Source: Oscillospiraceae bacterium (GTDB lineage: Bacteria; Bacillota; Clostridia; Oscillospirales; Ruminococcaceae). From it: DNA of 64,000 nt. Where the stretch lies: NCBI GenBank assembly GCA_021769725.1, contig JAETSI010000005.1:79204-143203 (forward strand). The letters are read 5' to 3'. A model generated the notes under the pieces. The model was not told the origin of the DNA. It searched no databases and saw nothing but the letters and a program-made list of their open reading frames with translations. Positions 16,884-25,804 of the stretch are shown piece by piece (the stretch's first letter is position 1; each line of letters starts with the position of its first letter). The position numbers and the translations under genes were made by a program.

Positions 16884-18005
16884 TTATTTATCCTCCTTGT
16901 TTTTATTATCCTTTATAATCTGCGAATCGGTATCACCGTCATCAGCATCACTGTTTTCAGAATTTACGTCATCATCTTCGTCGTTGTCAAAATCGTCATT
17001 ATCATAATCTTCATCATTATCACCGGTGCGTATATCTTCGGCAGGCATTCCCATCCGCTTTCTCCGGGACTCCTCTATAAGCTGCCTTGATTCATCAGTG
17101 TTTGCATAGAGCACAAATGCTTCCGAATCTCTCCTGCGCCTGAAAAAGAATATTATCTGCAAAGTAACTGAAATGACAAAAAGAATAGCAGAAAGCATCT
17201 GCGATACTCTGATATTGCCCAGCATAAGGCTATCTGTTCTCAGACCCTCTACGAAAAATCTTTCTGCTCCGTACCAACCAAGGTACATGAGGAATATCTG
17301 ACCGTCGTACTTTCTGCGCTTTGACCACAATGCCAGAAGCACAAATCCCAGTATGCACCAAAGAGATTCATACAGAAAACAGGGATGAACGGCATAATCG
17401 GCAAATACCTCCTTGCCGTTCTGGTACATTTCACCGGACATATATGTGGTCTCCCAATCAAGACTTGCCTGTATTCTTCCGCCGGTCATTCCAAAAAGAC
17501 TGTCGGTATTAGAACCAAATGCCTCCTGATTTACAAAGTTTCCCCAGCGTCCGATTCCCTGACCTATAAGGAAACCAAGAACGGTGATGTCAAGCATCGG
17601 GAGCATTTTTACCTTGCGTATCTTGCATATCAGCAGACCCAGGAGCATTGCTCCGATGATGCCGCCGTAAATAGCAAGTCCCCCTCCACGGGTATTGAAG
17701 ATCTCCTTGATATCTCCCTTATATTCACTCCAGTTAAATATGACGTAATAAGCCCTCGCTCCGACAATTCCGCCGATAACGCCGCCAATAACAGCGTCAA
17801 CAGCCCTGTCTGAATCAATACCGAAGCGCTTCATCCTCGGGAAGCAGTACAGCACTGCAAGAACCAGTCCAAGGGTAATGAGGATACCGTACCACTGTAT
17901 TTCAAGATTTCCTATTTTAAATGCCGTAGGATCGATATTGAAGCTCCATCCGAGCTTCGGAAAAGATATTTTATTCAGATCCTCTATTTTTTCAACTGCC
18001 GTCAT
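16884..18005 (-). CDS. lgt: Prolipoprotein diacylglyceryl transferase
   Basis: 373 residues with about seven membrane helices. Lgt transfers diacylglycerol to the lipobox cysteine of prelipoproteins such as the several lipoproteins in this window. The signature is [18 protein letters not shown], with [13 protein letters not shown] and [12 protein letters not shown] as the other conserved blocks. The last 65 or so residues form a cytoplasmic Asp/Glu-rich, low-complexity tail not needed in the family (about 270-310 residues is usual). The start is five bases after the peptidase stop. Confidence 0.96.
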   Translation of the reverse strand: MTAVEKIEDLNKISFPKLGWSFNIDPTAFKIGNLEIQWYGILITLGLVLAVLYCFPRMKRFGIDSDRAVDAVIGGVIGGIVGARAYYVIFNWSEYKGDIKEIFNTRGGGLAIYGGIIGAMLLGLLICKIRKVKMLPMLDITVLGFLIGQGIGRWGNFVNQEAFGSNTDSLFGMTGGRIQASLDWETTYMSGEMYQNGKEVFADYAVHPCFLYESLWCILGFVLLALWSKRRKYDGQIFLMYLGWYGAERFFVEGLRTDSLMLGNIRVSQMLSAILFVISVTLQIIFFFRRRRDSEAFVLYANTDESRQLIEESRRKRMGMPAEDIRTGDNDEDYDNDDFDNDEDDDVNSENSDADDGDTDSQIIKDNKNKEDK

Positions 18006-18010
18006 TTATC

Positions 18011-19285
18011 TCACTCTCCCTTTATCACTGACATAACAAGCTTGTCAGGTTCCAGTTCATTCCGGATAAAGTCGAGAACATCCTGAGATGTCATTTCAGA
18101 AAGCGCCTCTATCGAATCATACGGCCCTGCGCCGTCCATGTGGGAGCTTATCATAAGATTTGCGACCACCTCGACATTATTAAGCTCACGAACAGCCATA
18201 CCATATGCAGATTTCTTTATTCGCTGGAAGTCCTTTTCGTTTATTCCCTCACGGAGCATCCTGCCGATCTCTTCCCTGATGCTGTCACGGATGATCTCCG
18301 GGGAATCAGACTCGCCGCTGAATATTACGGAGAAGTAGCCGTCACCTGCAAAGACTTCTCCGCCGAAACTCGAATTAATAACTCCGTCATTGAGCAGTTT
18401 CCTGTACATTTCAGTGGAAGCATCCGAAATAAGAGAAATGGCGGCAGAAGCCGTAATAGTTTTTTTCAACCGTTCATGACCACTGCACGGGCGGCACTTA
18501 TATCCGATGTGGAAAATAGAAGCCCCCACCGGCTGAATCTCATAGATTTCCGGTTCAACTACAGACTCCGGCTCGTCCGGGAACACAGTCTCCAGCCCCT
18601 TATCTTCACATGATCTGAGACACTCGTCACATATGGCAAGAACCTCGTCTGCATTGATATTTCCGGCGATTGAAAGAACCATATTATTGAGATTGTAAAA
18701 AGTGTAGTAGCATTTGTAGAGGAGATCGGCGTCAATCTTAGCAATGCTCTCCACCGTGCCGGCAATGTCGATCTTTACAGGATGATTATGATACATACAG
18801 CGCAGCATATTGAAAAAAACACGCCATTCCGGATTATCGTTGGTCATCTTGATCTCCTGACCGATAATCCCCTGTTCCTTGTCCACGGTCGCCTGGGTGA
18901 AATACGGCTTCTGGACGAAATCCAGAAGAATTCTCAGAGATTCCTGATAATTTCCGGAACAGTTGAAGAGATAGCAGGTCTTGTCAAAGGAAGTAAAGGC
19001 ATTGCCATTAGCGCCTGTCTTTGCATAAAGTTCAAAGACGTCGCAGTCCTCATTCTCAAAGAGCTTGTGCTCCAGAAAATGTGCTATTCCCTCCGGAACA
19101 ACTGTATATTCCTTATCGTCCCTCATTTTGAACATAGTATTTACAGAGCCGTACTTTGTACCAAAAAGCGCTTCAACGCTGCTGAATCCCGGCATTTCGC
19201 AAATATAGATATTAAGACCGCTGCTATGCTTTACATGAATACAGCTGTCCCCTGTCCTTGGGCTTGTAAGAATATTCTTTTCCAT
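18011..19285 (-). CDS. M16 family metallopeptidase (YmfH-like)
   Basis: 424 residues. The inverted zinc motif HFLEH (in PEGIAHFLEHKLF, about residues 69-73) with the downstream Glu in KEQGIIGQEIKM identifies an M16 peptidase of the YmfH type, the active partner of a two-gene pair. The second M16 domain follows (ASIFHIGYKCRP onward). Its start overlaps the YmfF-like stop by one base (TAATG), indicating a heterodimer made in equal amounts. The substrate is unknown. Confidence 0.9.
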   Translation of the reverse strand: MEKNILTSPRTGDSCIHVKHSSGLNIYICEMPGFSSVEALFGTKYGSVNTMFKMRDDKEYTVVPEGIAHFLEHKLFENEDCDVFELYAKTGANGNAFTSFDKTCYLFNCSGNYQESLRILLDFVQKPYFTQATVDKEQGIIGQEIKMTNDNPEWRVFFNMLRCMYHNHPVKIDIAGTVESIAKIDADLLYKCYYTFYNLNNMVLSIAGNINADEVLAICDECLRSCEDKGLETVFPDEPESVVEPEIYEIQPVGASIFHIGYKCRPCSGHERLKKTITASAAISLISDASTEMYRKLLNDGVINSSFGGEVFAGDGYFSVIFSGESDSPEIIRDSIREEIGRMLREGINEKDFQRIKKSAYGMAVRELNNVEVVANLMISSHMDGAGPYDSIEALSEMTSQDVLDFIRNELEPDKLVMSVIKGE

Positions 19286-20550
19286 TATTCAACCTCCCCT
19301 TTACTGAGCATAAGGTAAATGCTGTCAGGCTTCAGAGTCTTTGCAGCCTCAACGATACGTTCCTTTGTTACTGACAGATAATCCTCCAGCTGTTCTGCGG
19401 GAGAAATGATATTTCCGGAGCAAAAACGCTCAAAATAGTATCCCTCATAAGATGAAGGAGTATCCCCTACCTGAGAAAGTGAGTTGTCGAATGTGAGAAA
19501 GGCACTCCGGAGTTCATCATCAGTTATATTTCCATGGCAGATCTCATCAAGCTGCGCCTGGATTTCATCCTTTGCCCTGCCGATATTATTTTTTTCAACG
19601 CCGCTGTCAATCATAAGGGTTCCCTTTGAGGAAATCAGACGGCAGGCGCAGTAGTAGCAAAGACTAAGCTTTTCACGTACATTAACAAAAAGCTTTGACA
19701 CCGGTGTTTCCCCGAGAATAGTACTTACAAGCCTGAGAGCGTACTTATCCTGACAGTCCGACTTGAAATTCATTACCATTTTACACTGATTCACGTCAAA
19801 TTCATCCTGAGTTTCGGCAATCTCTGCCTTTACAGGACTCAGACTTTCAAATTCCACTTTTTCAGCAGCACGGTCTATACCGGCAAACGAACTGCGGAAC
19901 CTTTCAGGAATAAGGTCGTTATCTGCGGAGGAAACGTAAAATATCTCTATATGCGCCGTTTCAAGAAGTTTTTTGTAAGCGGAAAAAGCTTCGGCAGCGG
20001 AAACAGCCTCTGCTGATTCTTTTGAACCGCAACAAGCATTTTCAGCCGGTTCTCCGATGAATGCCGTTTCGGAAGCTCTTGAAACAGCATATCCACGCTT
20101 ATTGTTCAGTTCGGCGTCGATACGGTCAAGAAGATCTTTTTTTGTAATACGGAACATATCGGCTTCAAACTGACCGTCAGATGCATTCGGTTCAAATAAG
20201 CAGCCACGAATGATCTCCAGCATTTCACCGTCAAGATCTTCTCCGTCAATGGCAAAACGGCTATTTATCCATGATGAAGACATTCCAAGAACCTGAACAT
20301 CTCCTCTTTTTTTTGTGAAAGTGCTCAGGGAAGCTCCGTACAGAGCGGAAAGCTTTTCATTGAGCTTTGCGATAGTTTCGTAGCTTTTGCTTGAAGTGGA
20401 TAACGAACTTATGCCAAGTGCATTTGCAGCTGCCGTATTCCTGTCAAGAACGGTGATAAATCTTACCGTAAGAAAGCTCGTTTTGAACTTTTCGTCAATT
20501 ACAGATGAATAGCCAATATTATCAGCAAGCTCTGTTCTTTTATATTTCAT
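19285..20550 (-). CDS. M16 family protein lacking the zinc motif (YmfF-like)
   Basis: 421 residues from ATG 20550 (AGGAG 11 bases upstream; a GTG at 20562 is too close to it). The fold is M16 (NALGISSLSTSSKSYETIAKLNEKLSALYGAS, and DVNQCKMVMNFKS opening the second half), but the HxxEH motif is replaced, as usual for the YmfF partner. It probably supplies the non-catalytic half of the chamber with the adjacent YmfH-like protein. A TGTGTTATAAT extended -10 (20,589-20,598) sits upstream. Confidence 0.85.
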   Translation of the reverse strand: MKYKRTELADNIGYSSVIDEKFKTSFLTVRFITVLDRNTAAANALGISSLSTSSKSYETIAKLNEKLSALYGASLSTFTKKRGDVQVLGMSSSWINSRFAIDGEDLDGEMLEIIRGCLFEPNASDGQFEADMFRITKKDLLDRIDAELNNKRGYAVSRASETAFIGEPAENACCGSKESAEAVSAAEAFSAYKKLLETAHIEIFYVSSADNDLIPERFRSSFAGIDRAAEKVEFESLSPVKAEIAETQDEFDVNQCKMVMNFKSDCQDKYALRLVSTILGETPVSKLFVNVREKLSLCYYCACRLISSKGTLMIDSGVEKNNIGRAKDEIQAQLDEICHGNITDDELRSAFLTFDNSLSQVGDTPSSYEGYYFERFCSGNIISPAEQLEDYLSVTKERIVEAAKTLKPDSIYLMLSKGEVE

Positions 20551-20619
20551 TGGCGGTAACACTCCTGTTCATAAATGATATACAATTTATTATAACACAC
20601 TTTCCATGTAATTTCCATA

Positions 20620-21726
20620 CTATTTTTGAATTTTTACTAATTTGTCATATTCAGCCATTATTATGAAAGTCATAAACAGCAGCATAAGCGACGGCACAAA
20701 AGACGGAGCGCTGTGTGCGCTGACATTTACGGAAGCGGCTGCAATTGTCTCCTCACTTATCATAAACGGCATAATAATGCGGCATATACCATAGCTCAGA
20801 ACCGAAGCTATAAGCCGAAGAACAACAAATGGCAAAACAGAAAAACGTCCGGAAATGATCGCTGACGTCTGAAAAACCACACATATTCCCCCGAAAGAAA
20901 CCAGAGCGCACAGCCACGGCAGCAAAGCGTAATTATTTGCAGGAAGACCACGAACAGCGGTTATATCAAGTACTGCCGGGATAAAAGCGCCGGAAACTTC
21001 TTCTGAAAATCCGGTGATCTTTGAAAAAATCCCTGCCGCTGCGGAAATTGCTCCAAAACGACTTAGCATCGCAGTGATAACGGAAAAAGCTGTTATCATA
21101 AAACATAATTCCCCCATTGTGCGTCCTGCCGAAGCTACCGAATCTGTCAGAAGGACGCCGTCTATGCGAACAGGTTTCCGAATATTATTTTTACCTGTAT
21201 TGTGTTTCCTTAGACAAAAGGATATAATAAATGCCGTCAGAACATTTGCGGCAGCTGTAGAAATAATAATGATCTTTCCGGGGAGATCGGAGCTGTAAAG
21301 CTCGCCGGATATACAGCCGAATATAAAGGCGGGCCCAGCACCAAAGCATACTCCGCACAGAAGCGAAGCGCTTCCGGCAGAAACTGTCCCGGAGGAGTAC
21401 TGTTCAGTTATCATTCTCGTTCCTGCCGGATAGCCGGCAAACATACTGAACAAAAATACCGGCAGGCACTCTCCTCCCATACCGAAAAGCGCTCTGCCAA
21501 GATTCTTTACAAATCCCGGCATATAACTCAGAACGCCGCTTTTTGTTATCATGACCGCTGCGATCATCATGGCGTACAGCGACGGTATAACCACTGTCAG
21601 GCAGCGATCTGCACCGTCAGATACAGCTTTTTTTACAAGATCGGTCTCAGCAGCGCAAAAATATACTGCCATTCCGAGAAGAATCAGTTTCAGGCAGAAA
21701 AAACCTTTTTCTTTTATTTTTTTCAT
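20620..21726 (-). CDS. ylbJ: YlbJ-like sporulation integral membrane protein
   Basis: 368 residues from ATG 21726 (GGTGA upstream; an ATG at 21747 lacks a ribosome site). It has about eight membrane helices. The conserved patch FSMFAGYPAGTRMITEQYSSGTVS, then CFGAGPAFIFGCI, matches the nucleoside-recognition (Gate) fold of YlbJ/SpoIIM-like sporulation proteins. It is divergent from yqfC-yqfD, also sporulation-associated, with a hairpin repeat in between. The family name is fairly certain; whether this organism sporulates is not known. Confidence 0.75.
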   Translation of the reverse strand: MKKIKEKGFFCLKLILLGMAVYFCAAETDLVKKAVSDGADRCLTVVIPSLYAMMIAAVMITKSGVLSYMPGFVKNLGRALFGMGGECLPVFLFSMFAGYPAGTRMITEQYSSGTVSAGSASLLCGVCFGAGPAFIFGCISGELYSSDLPGKIIIISTAAANVLTAFIISFCLRKHNTGKNNIRKPVRIDGVLLTDSVASAGRTMGELCFMITAFSVITAMLSRFGAISAAAGIFSKITGFSEEVSGAFIPAVLDITAVRGLPANNYALLPWLCALVSFGGICVVFQTSAIISGRFSVLPFVVLRLIASVLSYGICRIIMPFMISEETIAAASVNVSAHSAPSFVPSLMLLFMTFIIMAEYDKLVKIQK

Positions 21727-21768
21727 AAAGATCACCCAATTAATCATATTATTGGAAGTAAGGAATTA

Positions 21769-21925
21769 TACTCCCCTCTATTCTAAAATGCAACAGTCTT
21801 GCAGACATAAATTCCGTATGTCTGCGTTGTCGTCGTCACCATACGACAGTATGCTTTCCTCCTCCGCCTTGACATACGTAATTTCTGCCTACAATCTTTA
21901 TTGCATTTTAAAATAAAGGGGAGTA
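21769..21925 (+). repeat. Hairpin repeat family, copy 4 (best preserved)
   Basis: Arms of more than 50 bases (21769-21823 and 21873-21925) are complementary with few mismatches; the outer 25 bases run TACTCCCCT...AAAATGCAA and pair with the reverse at the other end. The loop region (about 21,822-21,872) is the family core: CTGCGTTGTCGTCGTCAC, hairpin CATAC-GACA-GTATG, CTTTCCTCCTCCGCCTTG. It separates divergent ylbJ and yqfC and would be transcribed with either leader. Confidence 0.75.
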
Positions 21926-21951
21926 TGCCCCATCAGTGAGGAGTGATACAA

Positions 21952-22248
21952 TTGTTCAACAGGGTAAAAGAAAAAGGACTGGATGCTTTTTATCTGAATC
22001 CGCAGATATATTTTGACTGTAATCATGAACTGCTTATCGAAAACTGCAAAAGAATAGAAGAATATAATGAGATCTTCATGCGGCTGGTCTCTGGGCGGCT
22101 TTATATTCAGATCTGGGGAAACGGTCTGCGTGCCTACGATTTCAAAGCAAAGGGACTTATTGTAAGAGGAAAAATATCGAAGGTCGAATTTATCGAAAGG
22201 GGACGTGAGAACAATGAAAAACAAAATATCAGGAAAAATAAGAATTAA
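21952..22248 (+). CDS. yqfC: Sporulation protein YqfC
   Basis: 98 residues. I choose TTG 21952 because AGGAG (21939-21943) is 8 bases upstream; the GTG at 21943 overlaps that site. The family pattern is VKEKGLDAFYLNPQIYFDCN followed by NHELLIENCKRIEEYNEIFM and LYIQIWGNGLRAYDFKAKGL. YqfC is a small protein of the YabP/YqfC family made in the mother cell during sporulation. The next gene, yqfD, overlaps it by 35 bases, the usual order. Confidence 0.88.
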   Translation: MFNRVKEKGLDAFYLNPQIYFDCNHELLIENCKRIEEYNEIFMRLVSGRLYIQIWGNGLRAYDFKAKGLIVRGKISKVEFIERGRENNEKQNIRKNKN

Positions 22249-23377
22249 CGCTTTCGGGGATGATCTGTACGGTTTTATAAACGCTCTGCACAGCAGCTCT
22301 GTAAAATGCAGCAGTCAATACGTCAAAAAGGACGTACTCTATGCCGATATACGCCGATGCGACCTGAAAGAAGCCGAAAGTCTTGCCGACTCATACGGCA
22401 TCATCATGAACGCTGCCGAATATGAAACGCTTTCTCTGAAATTGCGGCGTTACAGAAAACGTTTCGGCATCATTTTCGGAGTACTGCTTGTCATTGCCTC
22501 TTCCCTGTATTTTTCAAATGTTGTTGTATCAATTGAGATAAACGGAAATTCCAAAGTAAGCGATAAAGCTATCCTTGCCGCACTGGAAGAACTTGATATA
22601 AAAAAAGGAACTCCCCTTAGCAGCATAGATTTTCACTACTGTGAAAATGAACTGCGTGTCATGGTACAGGGAGTATCCTGGGCGGCTATACGCCATACGG
22701 GTAATCGTGTTGTTGTTGATGTTACGGAAGTCGTGGAAAAACCGGAAACAGAACTCAAAAGAATCCCATGCAACATCGTTTCCTCAAAGGATGCAGAGAT
22801 AACCTACACTTCGGTTTTTGACGGTATGCTCATGCACAAAGTCGGAGACTATGTTCCTGCCGGCACTATGCTTGTAACCGGAGTGATAACAGACGATACC
22901 GGTCACAGTACGCTGCATCATGCAATGGGAGAGATCCGTGGCATATACGAAGAAACGCTGACATTCAGCGGCGAGTATATCTCAGAAGAAAAAGATAATA
23001 CAGGAAAAACAGACACAAAGCGCCGCCTTTGTCTTTTCAGTCTTGAAATACCTATGTATCTTACAAAAAATGATTTTGAAAGCTGCGATTCCGAGACAAC
23101 CGAAAGCTATCTGAAAATCTTCGGAAAACAGCTTCCGATAGGCATTAAAAAGGAAAAACTTGCCGAAACAAAGCTCCGAACGCAGACTCTTACAAAAGAA
23201 CAACTTTCGGAGCGGCTTATGAAAAAAATATATCTTTATGAAAAAAACTTTCTGAAAGATAAAAAAATACTTAACAGAACAATCACTGAGGAAAACACAG
23301 AAGAATCTCTCACCTATACCGTGACATATCAGCTTGAAGGCGACATAGGCGTTCAGCGTGAGATATTTGTGAAATGA
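22214..23377 (+). CDS. yqfD: Sporulation protein YqfD
   Basis: 387 residues from ATG 22214 (AAAGGGG upstream; GTG 22205 is too close). A single membrane helix at about 87-107 (FGIIFGVLLVIASSLYFSN) is preceded by a cytoplasmic domain and followed by an extracytoplasmic POTRA-like segment (VVVSIEINGNSKVSDKAIL, then GVSWAAIRHTGNRVVVDVTE). This is the YqfD layout. Its stop lies inside the converging regulator gene, overlapping it by 25 bases. Confidence 0.9.
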   Translation: MKNKISGKIRINAFGDDLYGFINALHSSSVKCSSQYVKKDVLYADIRRCDLKEAESLADSYGIIMNAAEYETLSLKLRRYRKRFGIIFGVLLVIASSLYFSNVVVSIEINGNSKVSDKAILAALEELDIKKGTPLSSIDFHYCENELRVMVQGVSWAAIRHTGNRVVVDVTEVVEKPETELKRIPCNIVSSKDAEITYTSVFDGMLMHKVGDYVPAGTMLVTGVITDDTGHSTLHHAMGEIRGIYEETLTFSGEYISEEKDNTGKTDTKRRLCLFSLEIPMYLTKNDFESCDSETTESYLKIFGKQLPIGIKKEKLAETKLRTQTLTKEQLSERLMKKIYLYEKNFLKDKKILNRTITEENTEESLTYTVTYQLEGDIGVQREIFVK

Positions 23378-25584
23378 TTTTCACGATATTCCAGCGGAGT
23401 ACATCCAACATTAGCACGGAACTGCCGGACAAAATAATTGTAGGAAGAGTATCCGCATTTTCTGGAAATATCCGTAACGGTCATCTGAGTCTCTTCAAGA
23501 AGTTTTTTTGCCATATCCAAACGAAATCCGATCATTTCTTCAATAATACTTTTATTAAAAAACGTTTTGTATATCTTTTGCAGATAGCTTTTGCTCAGAT
23601 ACAGACTGGCGGCTATCTCGCTGATCTTCCATGGAAAGGCAGGATTTTTCATGATACTGCTTCTCAGGGCACAGAGTTTTTCATACTGCGGATTATCGCT
23701 GTTCTCCTCACTGTTGTAGCTGAACAGCTTATTGACCGTTGACTGATACACTGCAACGCCGGTATTGACCTCATCAGTAAGCTTTACACTGAAGATACCG
23801 ACTGAAAAATCTATGCTGAAATTATTTTCAGAGAAAAGACTTTCATGTACCTCATTGCGCAGAAACTCAAAAATTGCTCCTGCACGTTCTTTTTCATTGG
23901 AGATCACACACAGCGTATTGCTGTTCCACAAACCGCAGATCTCGCTGTCACGAACACACTTTTTAAGCGAATCGGCAAATGCCCCGGTTATTCTGCTACA
24001 ATTCTTTTCGCCGATACTGTAGTATATCTTGTTTATACCGGTCAGTTCTACAGTAATAAACTCAGTGGATGAACTACTGCTGAAAAGTTCCCTGTTCCGC
24101 ACAAGTTCCTGTTCTACACCGGTTCTGTTCAGGAGTCCGGTACTCTCGTCATAGAGTATCAGGCTATTGCAGTTCATTTGTATAGCATTTGACATCATTC
24201 CCTTGATGCGAACCTGTTCCAGAGCCACGTTTACGTAGTTTATCCACTGGAGATATAATTTGCTGAATGACATTGGATTTTTTCCGAACGAAACCGCACT
24301 GTATCCGAAAAAGTTATCATTATAGTGAAGCGGAGAAATGTAATACGCTATGGGATATTTTCTATCTTTGCCATATTCACGGATTATTTCCGCAGAACTG
24401 AAATAATCGCCTGTATCTTCATACTCCCGGCTTCGCCCACCCTTTGAAAGTATCACTTTGACCTCATCACCACAGTGAAAGCTAAGTTCGTCATTATACA
24501 CACCCGTGATAGATTCTATGTATTTTTTTGTCAGACAGATTTTCAATCCTGACAATTTATATATAAAATAGGTATAATTATCAAGTTTATCAGCGAAAAC
24601 GGACAAGTTTCCGGTATTTGTTATATCAAACAACATATCTCCGTAAAACAGATATTCCTCCAGCTTATTGTTGACCTGTTCTTTTCTGACCTTGCTGCGG
24701 CTGATACTGTACTGCCCTCTGCATCCGCAGCTTCTTCCAAGACAGATTTTACCGTATTCATCGGGGAGCTTACTGCATATCTTTCCGGTAACGATCCTGT
24801 AAAGCCGACGGAAAGCCTCTGCGCCAAGCTGAAAATTCGGGCGTCGGAAGGTAGTTATAGTCGGTTCGTTCTTAAACGCCTCCTCACAGGCATCGTAACC
24901 TGTCACTGCAATATCCTCCGGAACTCTTATTCCACCGCTTATAAGAGCATTTGTAAGTTCCGCAGCCATAATGTCGTTTCCGCAGACAACAGCTTCAGGC
25001 CGCCCGATAACTTCATTTATAATATCAGACGCAAAACGTTTCGGTGCATCCTTCCAGAAATCGCCGTAAAAGCAGAATGTCTTGCCGCAGTAAAGACCAT
25101 GACGCTTCATGGAATTCCTATAGCCGTTAAGACGTTCTTCGGACACGAACATACCTTTCGGACCGGTAAAACAGTATATTTTTCTGCATCCGTGAACTTC
25201 AATGAGATGATCGGTGATCTTTTCAAAGGCGGAACAGTCGTCAATAGCGGTCGTTTCAAAACTCTTATGTCCGTCAGAATCAAGGAGCATTACCGGCTTT
25301 CCGGAGATAATGAGAAGATCGTCAATATATTTCTGTACCTTTTTATCGTTGAATGAATTCCTTGAGTAAAGAAAACCGTTGAATCTGTCGGAAAGAACCA
25401 GATCGCATATATACTTATCTGTATTATTATGGGCTGAATCGTAATAAAAATTGTGCATGGTCGATATTACTGCAATATCAGTATTACTTTTAAAAGCCTG
25501 AGAAATTATGCCCCTGAGTATTTCTTCTTGAAAATCAACAAAACATTCGGTTGCTACAACACCAATAAGAAGTCTTTTTTTCAT
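23353..25584 (-). CDS. Sensor-regulator: LacI-fold domain, GGDEF-like domain, AraC HTH
   Basis: 743 residues in three parts. Residues 1-290 are a LacI/PurR-type sugar-binding domain (LLIGVVATECFVDFQEEIL, VMLLDSDGHKSFETTAIDD, AVVCGNDIMAAELTNALI, DIAVTGYDACEEAF) without the usual LacI DNA-binding headpiece. About 455-615 resemble a GGDEF fold (DESTGLLNRTGVEQELV) but the active-site loop is degenerate. The last 100 are an AraC double HTH (KISEIAASLYLSKSYLQKIY and MTVTDISRKCGYSSYNYFVR). It is divergent from the rhamnogalacturonan lyase, the likely target, and may sense a pectin-derived sugar. The ligand is inferred. Confidence 0.88.
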   Translation of the reverse strand: MKKRLLIGVVATECFVDFQEEILRGIISQAFKSNTDIAVISTMHNFYYDSAHNNTDKYICDLVLSDRFNGFLYSRNSFNDKKVQKYIDDLLIISGKPVMLLDSDGHKSFETTAIDDCSAFEKITDHLIEVHGCRKIYCFTGPKGMFVSEERLNGYRNSMKRHGLYCGKTFCFYGDFWKDAPKRFASDIINEVIGRPEAVVCGNDIMAAELTNALISGGIRVPEDIAVTGYDACEEAFKNEPTITTFRRPNFQLGAEAFRRLYRIVTGKICSKLPDEYGKICLGRSCGCRGQYSISRSKVRKEQVNNKLEEYLFYGDMLFDITNTGNLSVFADKLDNYTYFIYKLSGLKICLTKKYIESITGVYNDELSFHCGDEVKVILSKGGRSREYEDTGDYFSSAEIIREYGKDRKYPIAYYISPLHYNDNFFGYSAVSFGKNPMSFSKLYLQWINYVNVALEQVRIKGMMSNAIQMNCNSLILYDESTGLLNRTGVEQELVRNRELFSSSSSTEFITVELTGINKIYYSIGEKNCSRITGAFADSLKKCVRDSEICGLWNSNTLCVISNEKERAGAIFEFLRNEVHESLFSENNFSIDFSVGIFSVKLTDEVNTGVAVYQSTVNKLFSYNSEENSDNPQYEKLCALRSSIMKNPAFPWKISEIAASLYLSKSYLQKIYKTFFNKSIIEEMIGFRLDMAKKLLEETQMTVTDISRKCGYSSYNYFVRQFRANVGCTPLEYRENHFTNISR

Positions 25585-25617
25585 AACATCCCCCTTTCCG
25601 TTAAGTTGATATATACT

Positions 25618-25646
25618 ATTATATCATATTAAGAATAATTTTGCAA
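25618..25646 (-). promoter_or_regulatory. Promoter of the AraC/LacI-fold regulator
   Basis: On the minus strand TTGCAA (25646-25641), a 17-bp spacer and TATAAT (25623-25618), 34 bases upstream of the start codon. Confidence 0.75.
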
Positions 25647-25669
25647 GACTATTATGCATAATTATCCAA

Positions 25670-25696
25670 CTTTTTAAAAATAATCTTCTTAAAAAG
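25670..25696. promoter_or_regulatory. Inverted repeat between divergent promoters
   Basis: CTTTTTAA (25670-25677) and TTAAAAAG (25689-25696) lie just upstream of the lyase -35. A related self-complementary AAAAAGCTTTTT follows near 25,770. Either could be a regulator site, but the A/T-rich context weakens the call. Confidence 0.35.
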
Positions 25697-25709
25697 ATAC
25701 AATAATATA

Positions 25710-25738
25710 TTGTAAAGTTTTAAGAATATGTGTATAAT
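25710..25738 (+). promoter_or_regulatory. Promoter of the rhamnogalacturonan lyase
   Basis: TTGTAA (25710-25715), a 17-bp spacer ending TGTG, and TATAAT (25733-25738). The -35 is weak, consistent with activator control by the divergent AraC-type protein. Confidence 0.7.
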
Positions 25739-25804
25739 ATAAAATATAGGAAATATTTGCAGAGAATTCTAAAAAGCTTTTTAAAATTTTAAAGGGGAAT
25801 TAAT

